From positions 1,178,001 to 1,242,000 of the forward strand of contig OZ245405.1 in NCBI GenBank assembly GCA_965226695.1: a DNA stretch of 64,000 bases, read 5' to 3'. This DNA is from CATOSD01 sp965226695. Its GTDB lineage: Bacteria; Chloroflexota; Dehalococcoidia; Lucifugimonadales; CATOSD01. Below the pieces are notes generated by a model. It worked only from the letters and a program-made list of their open reading frames with translations. It was not told the origin of the DNA and ran no database searches. Positions within the stretch are counted from its first letter, which is position 1, and the number at the start of each line of letters is the position of its first letter. This document shows, piece by piece, positions 15,580-26,465 of this stretch. The translations under genes were made by a program, and so were the position numbers.

Positions 15580-17595
15580 CTACTTGAGGTAGCGGTCGAA
15601 CCAGCGCAGGACGTGCTCCAGGCGCACTATGCGCCGGTCGGTGCGGCCGCTGCGCGACAGGCCGTGCGACTCGTCGGGGAAGCGCACGAACTCGGTGTCG
15701 ACGCCCAGCCGCTTGAGCGCCACGAAGAGCTGCTCGCCCTGCTCGATGGGGCAGCGCATGTCGTTTTCGCTGTGCATAATGAGCGTGGGGGTGCGCGCGT
15801 TGCCGATGGCCTTGAGCGGCGACTGGTCCAGGTAGTTCTGCGGATTGTCCCAGGGAGGCTCGTCGCCCAGCGCCTCCTCGCGCATCCAGTTCATGTCGCT
15901 GGTGCCGTAGCTGCTGAAGCGGTTCAGTATGCTGCGCTGCGTAACGGCCGCCTTGAAGCGATGGGTCTGGCCGATTATCCAGTTGGTCATGAAGCCGCCG
16001 TAGCTTCCCCCGGTGACTCCCATGCGGTCTTCGTCCACGTAGGGCAGGCTCTCCACGTAATCGGTCCAGGCCATCACGTCGTCGTAGTCGGCGGTGCCGG
16101 CGGCGTTCCAGATGGACGCGCCGTGCGCCTCGCCATAGCCAGTGCCGCCCCGTGGGTTGGAGAAGGTCACCACGTAGCCGTTGGCGGCGAGGTAGAAGAA
16201 CTCGAACATGAAGAGGTTGCCGTACTGTCCCTGCGGCCCGCCGTGGATCTCTACCAGTGTGGGATACTTCCTGGAAGGGTCGAAGTCGGGGGGCGTGAGC
16301 ACCCAGCCCTGCAGGTCGTTGCCCGCCGCGCCCTCGAACCAGACGGACTTTACGTCCCCCAGCTCGACGCGGTTCAGTATGTTGTCGTTGAACCGGGTCA
16401 GCCGACGCTTTCGTCCGGTGTCGAGCCAGCGCGTCCACACCTGGCCTATCTCGTAGGTACTCGCGTGGAAGTACGCCAGCCGCGAGCCGCTTTCGTCGAA
16501 GCTGTACGCGCCCACCACGCCCTCGTCGTCGATGACCGGGCGCATGTCGCCGCCCTCAAGGGAGATGTTTCTCAGCTTGGTGTCGCCGTGCTCGCTCACC
16601 TGGAAGTAGATTGATTTGCCGTCCTTCGCCCACGTCGGCGCCGTCATGTCCGATCCGCCCAGGTCGTTCATGGTGGAGTTTGACACCGAGACGTCGAAGC
16701 GGCCCGTGAGGTTCCTGGGCGGCGCGCTGCCGTCGAAGGGCACGACCCACAGGTTGTCGTGCTGCCACCAGTCGGACGGGCGGCTGCGCCCTGTGAAGGC
16801 GATCCACTCGCCGTCGGGGGAGATGCTGGGGAGGCCCTTGCGTCCGACCTGCGTTTCGACCCTGCGCGGCTCGCCGCCATCGGCCGGCATGACGAAGATG
16901 TCGACCGAGTCGGGCGCGAAGTCGGGGTCCTCGGCGCGGTTGGAGGTGTATGCGACGTGGCGGCCGTCGGGCGACCAGCTAGGCTCGCGTTCGGCGTGCA
17001 CGGGGCTGTCGGTCAGCTGCGTGGCCCTGCCCGTGCGGGCGTTGACGGTCCAGATATGCCACTGCTCCTTGGCCAGGAAGCCAATGCCGTCCCACTTGTA
17101 GTGGACCCGCGTGAAGTGGCGGGAGACGATGCCGAGCCGCTGCTTGCGCTCGTCGGCCTCGCGCTCCAGGTCCTCCTGGTCTCTCTTCTGGAACTCGACG
17201 GCGATGCGGGAGGCGTCGGGCGACCACTCGAACGCTCCGAACTTGCCCTTCAGGCTCGTCAGGGGTCGTGCCTCTCCGCCCCCGAAAGGTATCAGGTGAA
17301 TCTGCGGTTGGGCGGTGTCGCCCCTGTTGGAGAGGAACGCAATCTGAGAGCCGTCGGGAGACCAGCGGGGGCGCGTGTCCTGCTGGTCGCCGTAGGTGAA
17401 CTGGCGTGCCGCGCCGCCTCGCGTGGGCACCACCCACAGGTTGGCGTACTTGCGCTCGGACTCCCTGTCCGCGCGCTGGACGCTGAACACCACGTGGCGG
17501 CCGTCGGGCGAAATGGTGGGGTTGGAGATGTTCTGAATCCTGTACAGGTCCTGGGCCGATATGCGCCCCTGTCGTCGCGTTCGGGTTACCATCAC
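15580..17595 (-). CDS. S9 family peptidase (prolyl oligopeptidase / acylaminoacyl peptidase type)
   Basis: Protein of 671 residues. The N-terminal 400 residues are a beta-propeller with repeated TolB/WD40-like blades (PTISPDGRHVVFSV, PRWSPDGSQIAFLSNR, PSWSPDGRHVAYTSNR, PSISPDGEWIAFTGR). The C-terminal alpha/beta hydrolase has GGSYGGFMTNW with nucleophile Ser at about 531, acid Asp at about 610 (ENDMRCPIEQ) and His at about 644 (DESHGLSR). PTLVEIHGGPQGQYG forms the oxyanion region. No signal peptide is visible, so it is probably a cytoplasmic oligopeptidase trimming short peptides, in keeping with the peptide/amide catabolic theme. Confidence 0.95.
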   Translation of the reverse strand: MMVTRTRRQGRISAQDLYRIQNISNPTISPDGRHVVFSVQRADRESERKYANLWVVPTRGGAARQFTYGDQQDTRPRWSPDGSQIAFLSNRGDTAQPQIHLIPFGGGEARPLTSLKGKFGAFEWSPDASRIAVEFQKRDQEDLEREADERKQRLGIVSRHFTRVHYKWDGIGFLAKEQWHIWTVNARTGRATQLTDSPVHAEREPSWSPDGRHVAYTSNRAEDPDFAPDSVDIFVMPADGGEPRRVETQVGRKGLPSISPDGEWIAFTGRSRPSDWWQHDNLWVVPFDGSAPPRNLTGRFDVSVSNSTMNDLGGSDMTAPTWAKDGKSIYFQVSEHGDTKLRNISLEGGDMRPVIDDEGVVGAYSFDESGSRLAYFHASTYEIGQVWTRWLDTGRKRRLTRFNDNILNRVELGDVKSVWFEGAAGNDLQGWVLTPPDFDPSRKYPTLVEIHGGPQGQYGNLFMFEFFYLAANGYVVTFSNPRGGTGYGEAHGASIWNAAGTADYDDVMAWTDYVESLPYVDEDRMGVTGGSYGGFMTNWIIGQTHRFKAAVTQRSILNRFSSYGTSDMNWMREEALGDEPPWDNPQNYLDQSPLKAIGNARTPTLIMHSENDMRCPIEQGEQLFVALKRLGVDTEFVRFPDESHGLSRSGRTDRRIVRLEHVLRWFDRYLK

Positions 17596-17622
17596 GTCAA
17601 CTCCAGTCTCTTCGATTCAAAG

Positions 17623-18429
17623 TCAAGGCGCCCGCTCAGGCTGAACCAGCGTGGCGCGCATCACCGTAACCGCCTGTCCCGCTATGAGAACGCGGTCGCC
17701 GTCGACGCGCACTCTAAGCTCGCCGCCTCGCGCCGACACCTGGCGGGCGGCAAACTCGGCCTTGCCGAGGCGCTGTTGCCAATACGGGCCGAGCGCACAG
17801 TGGGCTGAGCCGGTGACCGGATCCTCGTCGATGCCTGAGGCGGGTGCGAAGAAGCGCGACACGAAGTCGAAATCGGGGCTGTCAGCGAGGGCCGTCACGA
17901 TGACGCCGCGGGCGTCCAGCCGCGCCAGCGCGCCCAGATCCGGGCAGGACTCTCGCACGTCTCGCTCGCTTGGGACCTCGACGAAGAAGTCAAACTTGCT
18001 CTTACCGACGAACGTTGGGCATGCGCCGAGCGCGTCGACGAGCGTGGGCGGCGGGTCATAGGGACTCACGGGCGTCGCCGGAAAGTCGAGCTCGATCCAA
18101 TCGCCGTCGCGTCGCGCGGCCAGCGGGCCGCTCTTCGTCTGAAATCGAATCGTCTCGTCTTGCCGCGCCTCGCCAGTCTCCCACAGCACGTGGGCGCTGG
18201 CGAGAGTGCCGTGGCCGCAAAGCGCCAGCTCTACGGTCGGCGTGAACCAGCGCAGGTCGAAATCGTCTTCGCGTCGCACGAGGAAGGCGGTTTCGGACAG
18301 GTTCATCTCGCTGGCCACGTCCTGCATCCACTGTTCGCCGGCGGGTTCGGCCAGCAGGCACACGGCGGCTGGATTGCCGGCGAAGGGCGTGTCGGTAAAG
18401 GCGTCGGCCTGATAGATGATTTGGCCCAC
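17623..18429 (-). CDS. PhzF family isomerase-like protein
   Basis: Protein of 268 residues in the PhzF/diaminopimelate-epimerase fold. Family marks are YQADAFTDTPFAGNPAAVCLL at the start, the catalytic-type glutamate in MNLSETAFLV, LRWFTPTVELALCGHGTLASAHVLW, and late SRFFAPASGIDEDPVTGSAHCALGPYW. The start is taken as GTG at 18427-18429, because GGAGGAGG lies eight bases before it inside the end of rpiB. PhzF proteins include a phenazine enzyme, but most members have unknown substrates and no other phenazine gene is present here. Confidence 0.9.
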   Translation of the reverse strand: MGQIIYQADAFTDTPFAGNPAAVCLLAEPAGEQWMQDVASEMNLSETAFLVRREDDFDLRWFTPTVELALCGHGTLASAHVLWETGEARQDETIRFQTKSGPLAARRDGDWIELDFPATPVSPYDPPPTLVDALGACPTFVGKSKFDFFVEVPSERDVRESCPDLGALARLDARGVIVTALADSPDFDFVSRFFAPASGIDEDPVTGSAHCALGPYWQQRLGKAEFAARQVSARGGELRVRVDGDRVLIAGQAVTVMRATLVQPERAP

Positions 18430-18431
18430 GT

Positions 18432-18872
18432 TCAGACCTCCTCCGGGTGGTCTAGCAGCCAAATTCGGCGCACGTGGCGGCCTCCCTCGAACGGGGTGGC
18501 CAGCCATGTGTCGACGATGGCGAGTGCGGTTTCGATGGAGATGAGCCGCTGGCCCATGGATATGACGTTGGCGTCGTTGTGCTCGCGGGCGAGCGCCGCG
18601 GTGAGGGCGTCCCAGCACAGGGCGCAGCGGACGCCGGGGACGCGGTTGGCAACCATCGCCTCGCCGTTGCCGGAGCCGCCAAGCACGATTCCGCGGTCGC
18701 ATTCGCCGTCCGCGACAGCGAGGGCGACGGGCCGGATGAACAGCGGGTAGTCGCAGGACTCTTCGGAGTGGGTGCCCACGTCGCGGACGTCGTGGCCCAG
18801 CTCGGTCAGGTGTTGGATGATGTGCTGCTTGTACCGGTATCCGGCGTGGTCTGAGCCGATGGCGATCTTCAT
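18432..18872 (-). CDS. rpiB: Ribose-5-phosphate isomerase B
   Basis: Protein of 146 residues, the normal RpiB length. It interconverts ribose 5-phosphate and ribulose 5-phosphate in the pentose phosphate pathway. MKIAIGSDHAGYRYKQHI carries the active-site Asp-His, DVGTHSEESCDYP the phosphate-site region, and DRGIVLGGSGNGEAMVANRVPGVRCALCWD the catalytic loop; the usual catalytic Cys of the GxCGTGxG motif is a Ser here (GGSGNGEAM), as in the Ser-type RpiB subgroup. Start at the ATG 18870-18872 by homology. First gene of the minus-strand block running to 12.4 kb. Confidence 0.93.
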   Translation of the reverse strand: MKIAIGSDHAGYRYKQHIIQHLTELGHDVRDVGTHSEESCDYPLFIRPVALAVADGECDRGIVLGGSGNGEAMVANRVPGVRCALCWDALTAALAREHNDANVISMGQRLISIETALAIVDTWLATPFEGGRHVRRIWLLDHPEEV

Positions 18873-19069
18873 GGCGTGAGTAAGGCCTCGGTAGGGTGGT
18901 GCTGGACGGCAGACGGGACTACGCCGGAGCGCCCGATGGCGAGTGTAGCAGCGAGCGCGCGGGGGCGTCAAATGGCGGTGGGAGGCTGGAACCTGTTGAG
19001 TTTGATGGTCAAGCGTGACACCGCGTCGCAGTGCGGGCCTGGGTGCGAGACGCCTCGCGTGAGACCAGC

Positions 19070-19103
19070 TTGACGCAACGCATAGTATCTTATATGATAC
19101 TAT
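19070..19103 (+). promoter_or_regulatory. Sigma-70 promoter with an embedded palindromic operator
   Basis: TTGACG (19070-19075) and TATGAT (19093-19098) are separated by exactly 17 bases. Overlying the spacer and -10 box is a near-perfect inverted repeat, ATAGTATC (19082-19089) and GATACTAT (19096-19103), with a 6-base centre. A dyad covering the -10 box is the usual position for a repressor. Downstream come AGGAG and a GTG that opens only 15 codons, so the gene it once controlled appears lost. Confidence 0.7.
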
Positions 19104-19109
19104 AGGAGA

Positions 19110-19157
19110 GTGAACAGCGTGGTCCCGAGCGTGTTTCAGTTTAGTGGGTGCGCTTGA
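19110..19157 (+). pseudogene. 15-codon remnant ORF behind the operator/promoter
   Basis: GTG AAC AGC GTG GTC CCG runs 15 codons to TGA at 19155-19157. AGGAG ends one base before the GTG, so spacing is poor. The dispersed GTCATTC repeat begins 14 bases after the stop. The piece is too short to identify; it may be the beginning of a gene cut off by repeat insertion. Confidence 0.3.
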
Positions 19158-19170
19158 CAGCCTTCGCTGT

Positions 19171-19198
19171 TGTCATTCTCGTAAGAGCGGGAATCTAG
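19171..19198. repeat. Degenerate GTCATTC...GGGAATC palindromic repeat
   Basis: GTCATTCTCGTAAGAGCGGGAATCTAG has arms ATTCTCG and CGGGAAT around AAGAG-type loop bases. It matches the design of the 2781-2812 repeat and lies between the orphan promoter and hicA. Confidence 0.5.
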
Positions 19199-19309
19199 GA
19201 GCGGGCAGGTGGTTCCAGAATGGCTTGACTACTAAATTGAAGCAGGCTCTGTAGTACCAGAATTAAGGAGTATCAGGATGACTCAAACTAACTGTAGAAG
19301 GATCCTATT

Positions 19310-19567
19310 GTGGAAATCGACGAAGTTTTACGAAACCTCCGTAACAATCCGAAAGGTGTCCGATTTGCTGAGCTAGCCAAGATTTGCGACTACTACTTTG
19401 TTGTAAGGCTCAGGCAAAGTGGATCCAGTCACAGGGTTTATCGCACACCGTGGCCAGGGGACCCTAGAGTAAACATCCAAAATGACAAGGGTATGGCAAA
19501 GCCATATCAAGTTCGCCAGGTTATAAGGGCAATCGAGAATTTGAAGAGTTTAGAAATCGCTGAATGA
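19310..19567 (+). CDS. hicA: HicA-type mRNA interferase toxin
   Basis: Protein of 85 residues. SGSSHRVYRTPWPGDPRVNIQNDKGMAKPYQVRQV contains the GSSH histidine of the HicA double-stranded-RNA-binding-like fold, and the 'YQVRQV..AIE' end is typical of the longer HicA subgroup. HicA cleaves mRNA and is neutralised by HicB. The start is a GTG with AAGGA upstream. Base composition is lower in G+C than flanking genes, as expected for a mobile toxin-antitoxin pair. The HicB partner starts 70 bases downstream on the same strand. Confidence 0.82.
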   Translation: MEIDEVLRNLRNNPKGVRFAELAKICDYYFVVRLRQSGSSHRVYRTPWPGDPRVNIQNDKGMAKPYQVRQVIRAIENLKSLEIAE

Positions 19568-19637
19568 GTAGGGGTATTGGCTTTTGGCCACACCTGGAGT
19601 CCGCAGACTTTCTAACTCGTTCAAGCTTTCTCCCAAA

Positions 19638-19982
19638 ATGAAAGACCACTACACATACCGCGTTACCTGGTCGGCAGAGGACGACGAATACGTTGGCCTG
19701 TGCGCCGAATTCCCGTCGTTGAGTTGGCTTGCGCCCACTCTTGAAGAGGCGTTCGCCGGCATCCGCCAAGTCGTCTCTGAGGCTCTTGAAGATATGCTGG
19801 CCGGTAATGAAACGCCGCCCGCGCCAATAGCTGACCGAACCTATAGCGGAAAGTTCATAGTGCGCGTGCCACCGGAAACGCATCGCGCCCTGGCTTTGCA
19901 GGCGGCAGAGGACGGGGTGAGCCTGAACCGGCTGGTGAGCGCGCGGCTGGCGCGCGGCGACGCCACGTCAGGACTGGATTAG
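19638..19982 (+). CDS. hicB: HicB-type antitoxin
   Basis: Protein of 114 residues. MKDHYTYRVTWSAEDDEYVGLCAEFPSLSWLAPTLEEAFAGI is the degenerate RNase H-like HicB domain. The C-terminal KFIVRVPPETHRALALQAAEDGVSLNRLVSARLA is an RHH/Arc-type DNA-binding helix typical of HicB autorepressors. The ATG at 19638 is preferred because the domain begins there; the frame is open upstream to a TTG at 19584. The last 15 bases overlap the end of the decayed TPP enzyme gene on the other strand. Confidence 0.87.
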   Translation: MKDHYTYRVTWSAEDDEYVGLCAEFPSLSWLAPTLEEAFAGIRQVVSEALEDMLAGNETPPAPIADRTYSGKFIVRVPPETHRALALQAAEDGVSLNRLVSARLARGDATSGLD

Positions 19983-20434
19983 GCCCTCTTGGGGCATGAT
20001 CCATGGCAACTGGTACACCGGCGCGAACTGAGGCGCGAGTGGCATGGTCAGGTCGCCTGTGTGAACGTCGATGACTACCGGTGCCTCCAGCGCCTGCGGG
20101 ATAAGCGTTTCCAATCGCCGCGTGGGACCTGGCCCGCGATTGGAAGCACAGGGGTTGAGCGGGAGAATGCGTTGGTTAAACCGGAGGCCACGTTGTACAC
20201 GCCCGCGCCCGGCACCACGAGCTGTCCGTCCGGCTTGCCGGAGGCGTGGGCGTAGCCGTCGGCCATGTACGTCGTCGCCTGTTCGTGCCTCGTGGTGACG
20301 ATGCGGATGCCAGGCTCGTCCCTCAGCGCGGCGACTATCCCGCAAATCTGATTGCCGGGAATGCCGAACACGACCTCGGCGCCCTCTCAAACGAGAGACT
20401 TGGCTAGCGCTTCTCCTCCGCTCATGTGAACCAT
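19968..20434 (-). pseudogene. Thiamine-diphosphate-dependent enzyme (acetolactate synthase-like), decayed
   Basis: On the minus strand, MVHMSGGEALAKSLV is followed by an in-frame TGA (20387-20389), then EGAEVVFGIPGNQICGIVAALRDEPGIRIVTTRHEQATTYMADGYAHASGKP, which is the N-terminal TPP-binding (Pyr) domain with the catalytic Glu in RHEQA. After STPVLPIAGQVPR the frame is lost. In another frame a piece, ALEAPVVIDVHTGDLTMPLAP, corresponds to the extreme C-terminal side of such enzymes. So the gene has one nonsense codon plus a large internal deletion with a frameshift. An intact relative is at 28548-30206, but this copy is of a different subgroup. Confidence 0.8.
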
Positions 20435-20720
20435 GATTCGCCTCCTCCCCGCCGCAGCGCCCTCGCTGTGTAGCCTGAGGCCACGGAGCCGGCGACTTGG
20501 TCCGGCGACGCCAAACCGCGGCACGCGGGTTGCCTCCCCCGAGCGCTCCTGCCCATGAGTAGCGTCGCAAATTGTCGTCTAATGCGCCCATACGGTTTAG
20601 GTGCCACAAAGCGGGAAGTTTCCCAGAGTTGGGGAAATCTAAGTTCGGAGGCGGGGCGGCGCGTGGTAGTCAGGGCCGTGGCAGGGGGTTCGTGCGGCGG
20701 GAGTATTCGTCGGGTAACGC
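20435..20720. other. Intergenic stretch with no recognisable feature
   Basis: Between the decayed TPP gene and the rRNA-unit terminator I see no gene, RNA or repeat. In particular there is no 5S rRNA sequence on either strand. Confidence 0.6.
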
Positions 20721-20750
20721 AAAAGGCCCCCGGAGCGTATCCGGGGGCCT
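20721..20750 (-). terminator. Rho-independent terminator of the 23S / tRNA-fMet unit
   Basis: On the minus strand AGGCCCCCGGA pairs perfectly with TCCGGGGGCCT over 11 bp with a 5-base loop (TACGC-type), followed by TTTT. It lies 14 bases after the end of tRNA-fMet, closing the transcription unit. Confidence 0.85.
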
Positions 20751-20763
20751 TCGTTTGCGGTGT

Positions 20764-20838
<75 letters not shown>

Positions 20839-20881
20839 TCGGTGGCTTTGCGCCGGCGTGTGCCGACAGCGCAATCACTCT

Positions 20882-20946
20882 TCAATTGAATCCTGTCATG
20901 TTGCGGCCAATTGGATGCCGCGTATCGAATAATCGGGCCTTAATGT

Positions 20947-20955
<9 letters not shown>
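20882..20955 (-). other. 3' arm of the 23S precursor processing stem
   Basis: CAATTGAATCCTGTCA (20883-20898) and GAATAATCGGGCCTTAATGT (from 20927, continuing to 20955) are complementary to the sequence before the 23S 5' end (24049-24095). Together they form a long helix enclosing the mature rRNA, the standard RNase III substrate. On this side 28 extra bases, with their own GCGGC/GCCGC mini-hairpin (20903-20921), bulge out of the helix. Confidence 0.85.
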
Positions 20956-24048
<3,093 letters not shown>

Positions 24049-24056
<8 letters not shown>

Positions 24057-24095
24057 CACATTAAGGCTCGATTATTCTTTGACAGGATTCAATTG
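24049..24095 (-). other. 5' arm of the 23S precursor processing stem
   Basis: ACTTGACCCACATTAAGG (from 24049), then CTCGATTATTC and TGACAGGATTCAATTG (24080-24095), read on the plus strand, are the complement of the 3' flank. The pairing covers about 45 bp with one G:T/A:C-type interruption. Confidence 0.85.
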
Positions 24096-24103
24096 TTAAA
24101 GTG

Positions 24104-24138
24104 CAAAAGAAAAGGCGGCCGGGCAACCCCAGCCGCCG
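24104..24138 (-). terminator. Terminator-like hairpin in the 23S leader (possible attenuator)
   Basis: Read on the minus strand, GGCGGC (24137-24132) pairs with GCCGCC (24119-24114), with further G:C pairing inside (GGG/CCC) across the loop, and is followed at once by TTTTCTTTT (24113-24105). It stands between the 24.2 kb promoter and the rRNA, where a true terminator would block 23S synthesis. It may act as a conditional attenuator overcome by antitermination, or stop an upstream transcript. Confidence 0.6.
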
Positions 24139-24156
24139 CCAGGGAATTCGCTTTGA

Positions 24157-24183
24157 CTATTTGTCGTTTGCGCTCTTTTTCAT
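24157..24183 (-). CDS. Eight-residue leader ORF (MKKSANDK)
   Basis: ATG at 24183 opens MKKSANDK and stops with TAG. AAAGG lies seven bases before the ATG, and the ORF begins about 18 bases after the predicted transcription start. It ends 20 bases before the terminator-like hairpin. Length, position and ribosome site resemble leader peptides of attenuated operons, but no codon run points to a specific signal. Translation is unproven. Confidence 0.4.
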   Translation of the reverse strand: MKKSANDK

Positions 24184-24207
24184 GTTAGTACCTTTGCAGG
24201 AATACCA

Positions 24208-24236
24208 ATTATATGCCCACCAACGGCGGGCGTCAA
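24208..24236 (-). promoter_or_regulatory. Strong sigma-70 promoter for the 23S / tRNA-fMet unit
   Basis: The minus strand has TTGACG (24236-24231), exactly 17 bases, then the perfect -10 TATAAT (24213-24208). Predicted start is near 24201. The only gene in this direction is the 23S rRNA, about 145 bases further on. Confidence 0.85.
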
Positions 24237-24407
24237 GCGTTTCGGACCGCGAATTCGGAGATCGGGGCCGATTCGCCTCCCCGGCCCAGCGGCGGCTCCG
24301 CAAACAACTGCGTGAAGCCGTCGCCGGCCGAACGCTGCTTCGGCGGCTCCCGGGCTTGCCCCCGCCATTGGCCCGGCGTGCTAAAATGACCCCGAGGAGT
24401 ATACGCC

Positions 24408-25904
24408 ATGACCGATAGAGTTCGCGTGCGCTACGCCCCAAGCCCCACCGGGGCGACGCACGTAGGCAACGTTCGCACCGCGATCTTTACCTGGCTGTTC
24501 GCCCGGCGCAACGGCGGCGACTTCGTCGTGCGCGTCGAGGACACCGACCAGAACCGCAACGTGGAAGGCTCGATCGAGATTTTGCTCGAGGCGCTAGCCT
24601 GGTTGGGACTGGACTGGGACGAAGGCCCCGACGTGGGCGGGCCGTACGGCCCGTACTACCAGTCCCAGAGACTGCACCTCTATGTCGAGGCCGCGGACGC
24701 CCTGGTCGCGAGCGGTCACGCCTACCATTGCTACTGCTCCGCCGACCGGCTCGCCGAGCTCCGGCGCAGCCGCAGTCAGCAGGACGGCTTGTCTGGCTAC
24801 GATGGGCGCTGCCGCGACCTTGACACCGGCGAACGGGCCGCGCTCGAGCGCGGCGGCGCGCCGGCAGTGGTGCGCTTCCGGATGCCGAGGCAGGGCGCCA
24901 CCACGCTCGAGGACATGATCCACGGCGAAGTCACGTTCGAAAACCGTCTGATCGACGACTTCGTAATGGTGCGGTCCAACGGCTATCCCACCTATCATCT
25001 GGCGAACGTGGTCGACGACCACCACATGCGAATCAGCCACGTTATGCGCGGCGACGACTGGCTCTCCAGTTCCCCACGCCACGTCCGGCTGTACGAGGCC
25101 CTGGGTTGGGCCGCCCCGCGCTTTGCCCACCTGCCCATGATTCTCGCCCCCGACCGGACCAAGCTGGGTAAGAGGCACGGTGCGGCGTCGGTGCTCGAAT
25201 ACCGCGAAATGGGCTACCTGCCGCAGACGATGGTCAACTTCCTGTCGCTGCTCGGCTGGTCTCTCGACGACCGCACCGACATCATCTCCAGGGCAGACCT
25301 GGTGGGCAACTTCTCAATCGAGCGTATCTCGAAGGCGGGAGCGGTCTTCAATGTCGAAAAACTGAACTGGATGAACGGGGCCTATATTCGGATGCTGAGC
25401 GTCGAGGAGCTAGCCGATGCACTGCTCGACTACTGGCGCTGCTTTCCTCCCGCCGAGATTCCCGAGCTGCCCGACAGGTGTCTCGTGCTGGCGATGGCGC
25501 CGCTGGTGCAGGAGCGGCTGAAGGAGCTGAACGAGGCGGCGCCGAGGCTGTCGTTCTTCTTCCTGGACGCGCCAAGCTACGACAGCGCGGACCTGATACA
25601 GAAGGGTATGGACGAGGTGCGGACCAGGCGGGCGTTGGAGGCAGCGCTCGACGCGCTGGAGCCGCTCGGAGCATTCGATGCCGACGCGCTGGAGCCGCCG
25701 CTGCGGACGCTGGCGAAGGAGCTTGGCGTAAAGGTCGGCCAGCTATTCGGCTCACTTCGCATCGCCACGACCGGACTTCGCGTCGCGCCGCCACTGTTCG
25801 AGACCATGGAGGTCCTTGGCCGCGAGCGCACGCTGAGGGACATCAGGGCGGCTGTGGACAGGCTACGCGAGCCGCAGGCGGCTCAGCCCTCGCCGACAGA
25901 CTGA
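24408..25904 (+). CDS. gltX: Glutamyl-tRNA synthetase
   Basis: Protein of 498 residues that charges tRNA-Glu (and possibly tRNA-Gln, if the organism uses the transamidation route). The class I signatures are APSPTGATHVGNVRTAIFTWL, where the HIGH motif is degenerate to THVGN, and KLGKRHGAAS at about 253 for KMSKS. The GluRS catalytic pattern FVVRVEDTDQNR is intact. The helical anticodon-binding domain fills the C-terminus. GAGGAG lies 9 bases before the ATG. Divergent from the rRNA unit with about 200 bases between the start and the rRNA promoter. Confidence 0.96.
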   Translation: MTDRVRVRYAPSPTGATHVGNVRTAIFTWLFARRNGGDFVVRVEDTDQNRNVEGSIEILLEALAWLGLDWDEGPDVGGPYGPYYQSQRLHLYVEAADALVASGHAYHCYCSADRLAELRRSRSQQDGLSGYDGRCRDLDTGERAALERGGAPAVVRFRMPRQGATTLEDMIHGEVTFENRLIDDFVMVRSNGYPTYHLANVVDDHHMRISHVMRGDDWLSSSPRHVRLYEALGWAAPRFAHLPMILAPDRTKLGKRHGAASVLEYREMGYLPQTMVNFLSLLGWSLDDRTDIISRADLVGNFSIERISKAGAVFNVEKLNWMNGAYIRMLSVEELADALLDYWRCFPPAEIPELPDRCLVLAMAPLVQERLKELNEAAPRLSFFFLDAPSYDSADLIQKGMDEVRTRRALEAALDALEPLGAFDADALEPPLRTLAKELGVKVGQLFGSLRIATTGLRVAPPLFETMEVLGRERTLRDIRAAVDRLREPQAAQPSPTD

Positions 25905-25990
25905 GTTATCCGGACCTCGGATCAGCCCCCGGCAGGCGGTCAGTGGGTCGAAGACCGGTTTAGACACATTAGACATATAGGACAATTGCA

Positions 25991-26446
25991 ATGTCCATAC
26001 AGTCACGAATGCAGGAAGATGTAAAGCAAGCGATGCGCGCCAGGGATGCGCTACGCCGCTCGGTGCTGCGCTACCTACGCTCGGAGATCCACAACGCTGA
26101 GATCGCCCAGCAGAAAGAGCTGGACGACGAGGGCGTGCTCGCGGTGCTGAGCCGCCAGGCGCAGCAGCGCCGTGACAGCATCGAAGCTTACGAGGGCGCC
26201 AACCGCCAGGACTTGGTGGATCGAGAAAGAGGCGAGCTCGCCATCATATTGGAGTACCTGCCCCAGCAGCTCACGAGAGCCGAGATAGACTCGCTCGTGG
26301 AGCAGGCCATAGCCGAGACGGGGGCGAGCGGACCGGCCGACATGGGCAAGGTGATGGGCAAGCTTATGCCGCAGGTGCGCGGGCGAGCCGAGGGCCGCGA
26401 CGTTAGCGCCGCGGCGTCCGCCGCGCTCGGGCGGCTGGCTGGCTAG
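25991..26446 (+). CDS. GatB/YqeY domain protein
   Basis: Protein of 151 residues. MSIQSRMQEDVKQAMRARDALRRSVLRYLRSEIHNAEIAQ, then LSRQAQQRRDSIEAYEGANRQDLVDRERGELAIILEYLPQQLT and GKVMGKLMPQVRGRAEGRDVSAA, is a YqeY protein from end to end. The domain is shared with the tail of GatB, which binds tRNA; free YqeY proteins are of uncertain role. Lies between gltX and purQ on the same strand, which fits a translation link. Confidence 0.92.
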   Translation: MSIQSRMQEDVKQAMRARDALRRSVLRYLRSEIHNAEIAQQKELDDEGVLAVLSRQAQQRRDSIEAYEGANRQDLVDRERGELAIILEYLPQQLTRAEIDSLVEQAIAETGASGPADMGKVMGKLMPQVRGRAEGRDVSAAASAALGRLAG

Positions 26447-26465
26447 CGGGCAGGTCGCGCGCGAC

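Noticed and set aside
20435..20763. Search for a 5S rRNA next to the 23S gene
   Set aside because: No stretch resembling the conserved 5S loop sequences on either strand here or between 20839 and 20946.
24356..24387. TTGCCC ... TAAAAT as a gltX promoter
   Set aside because: Spacing is 20 bases and the -35 is poor; only the -10 looks reasonable.
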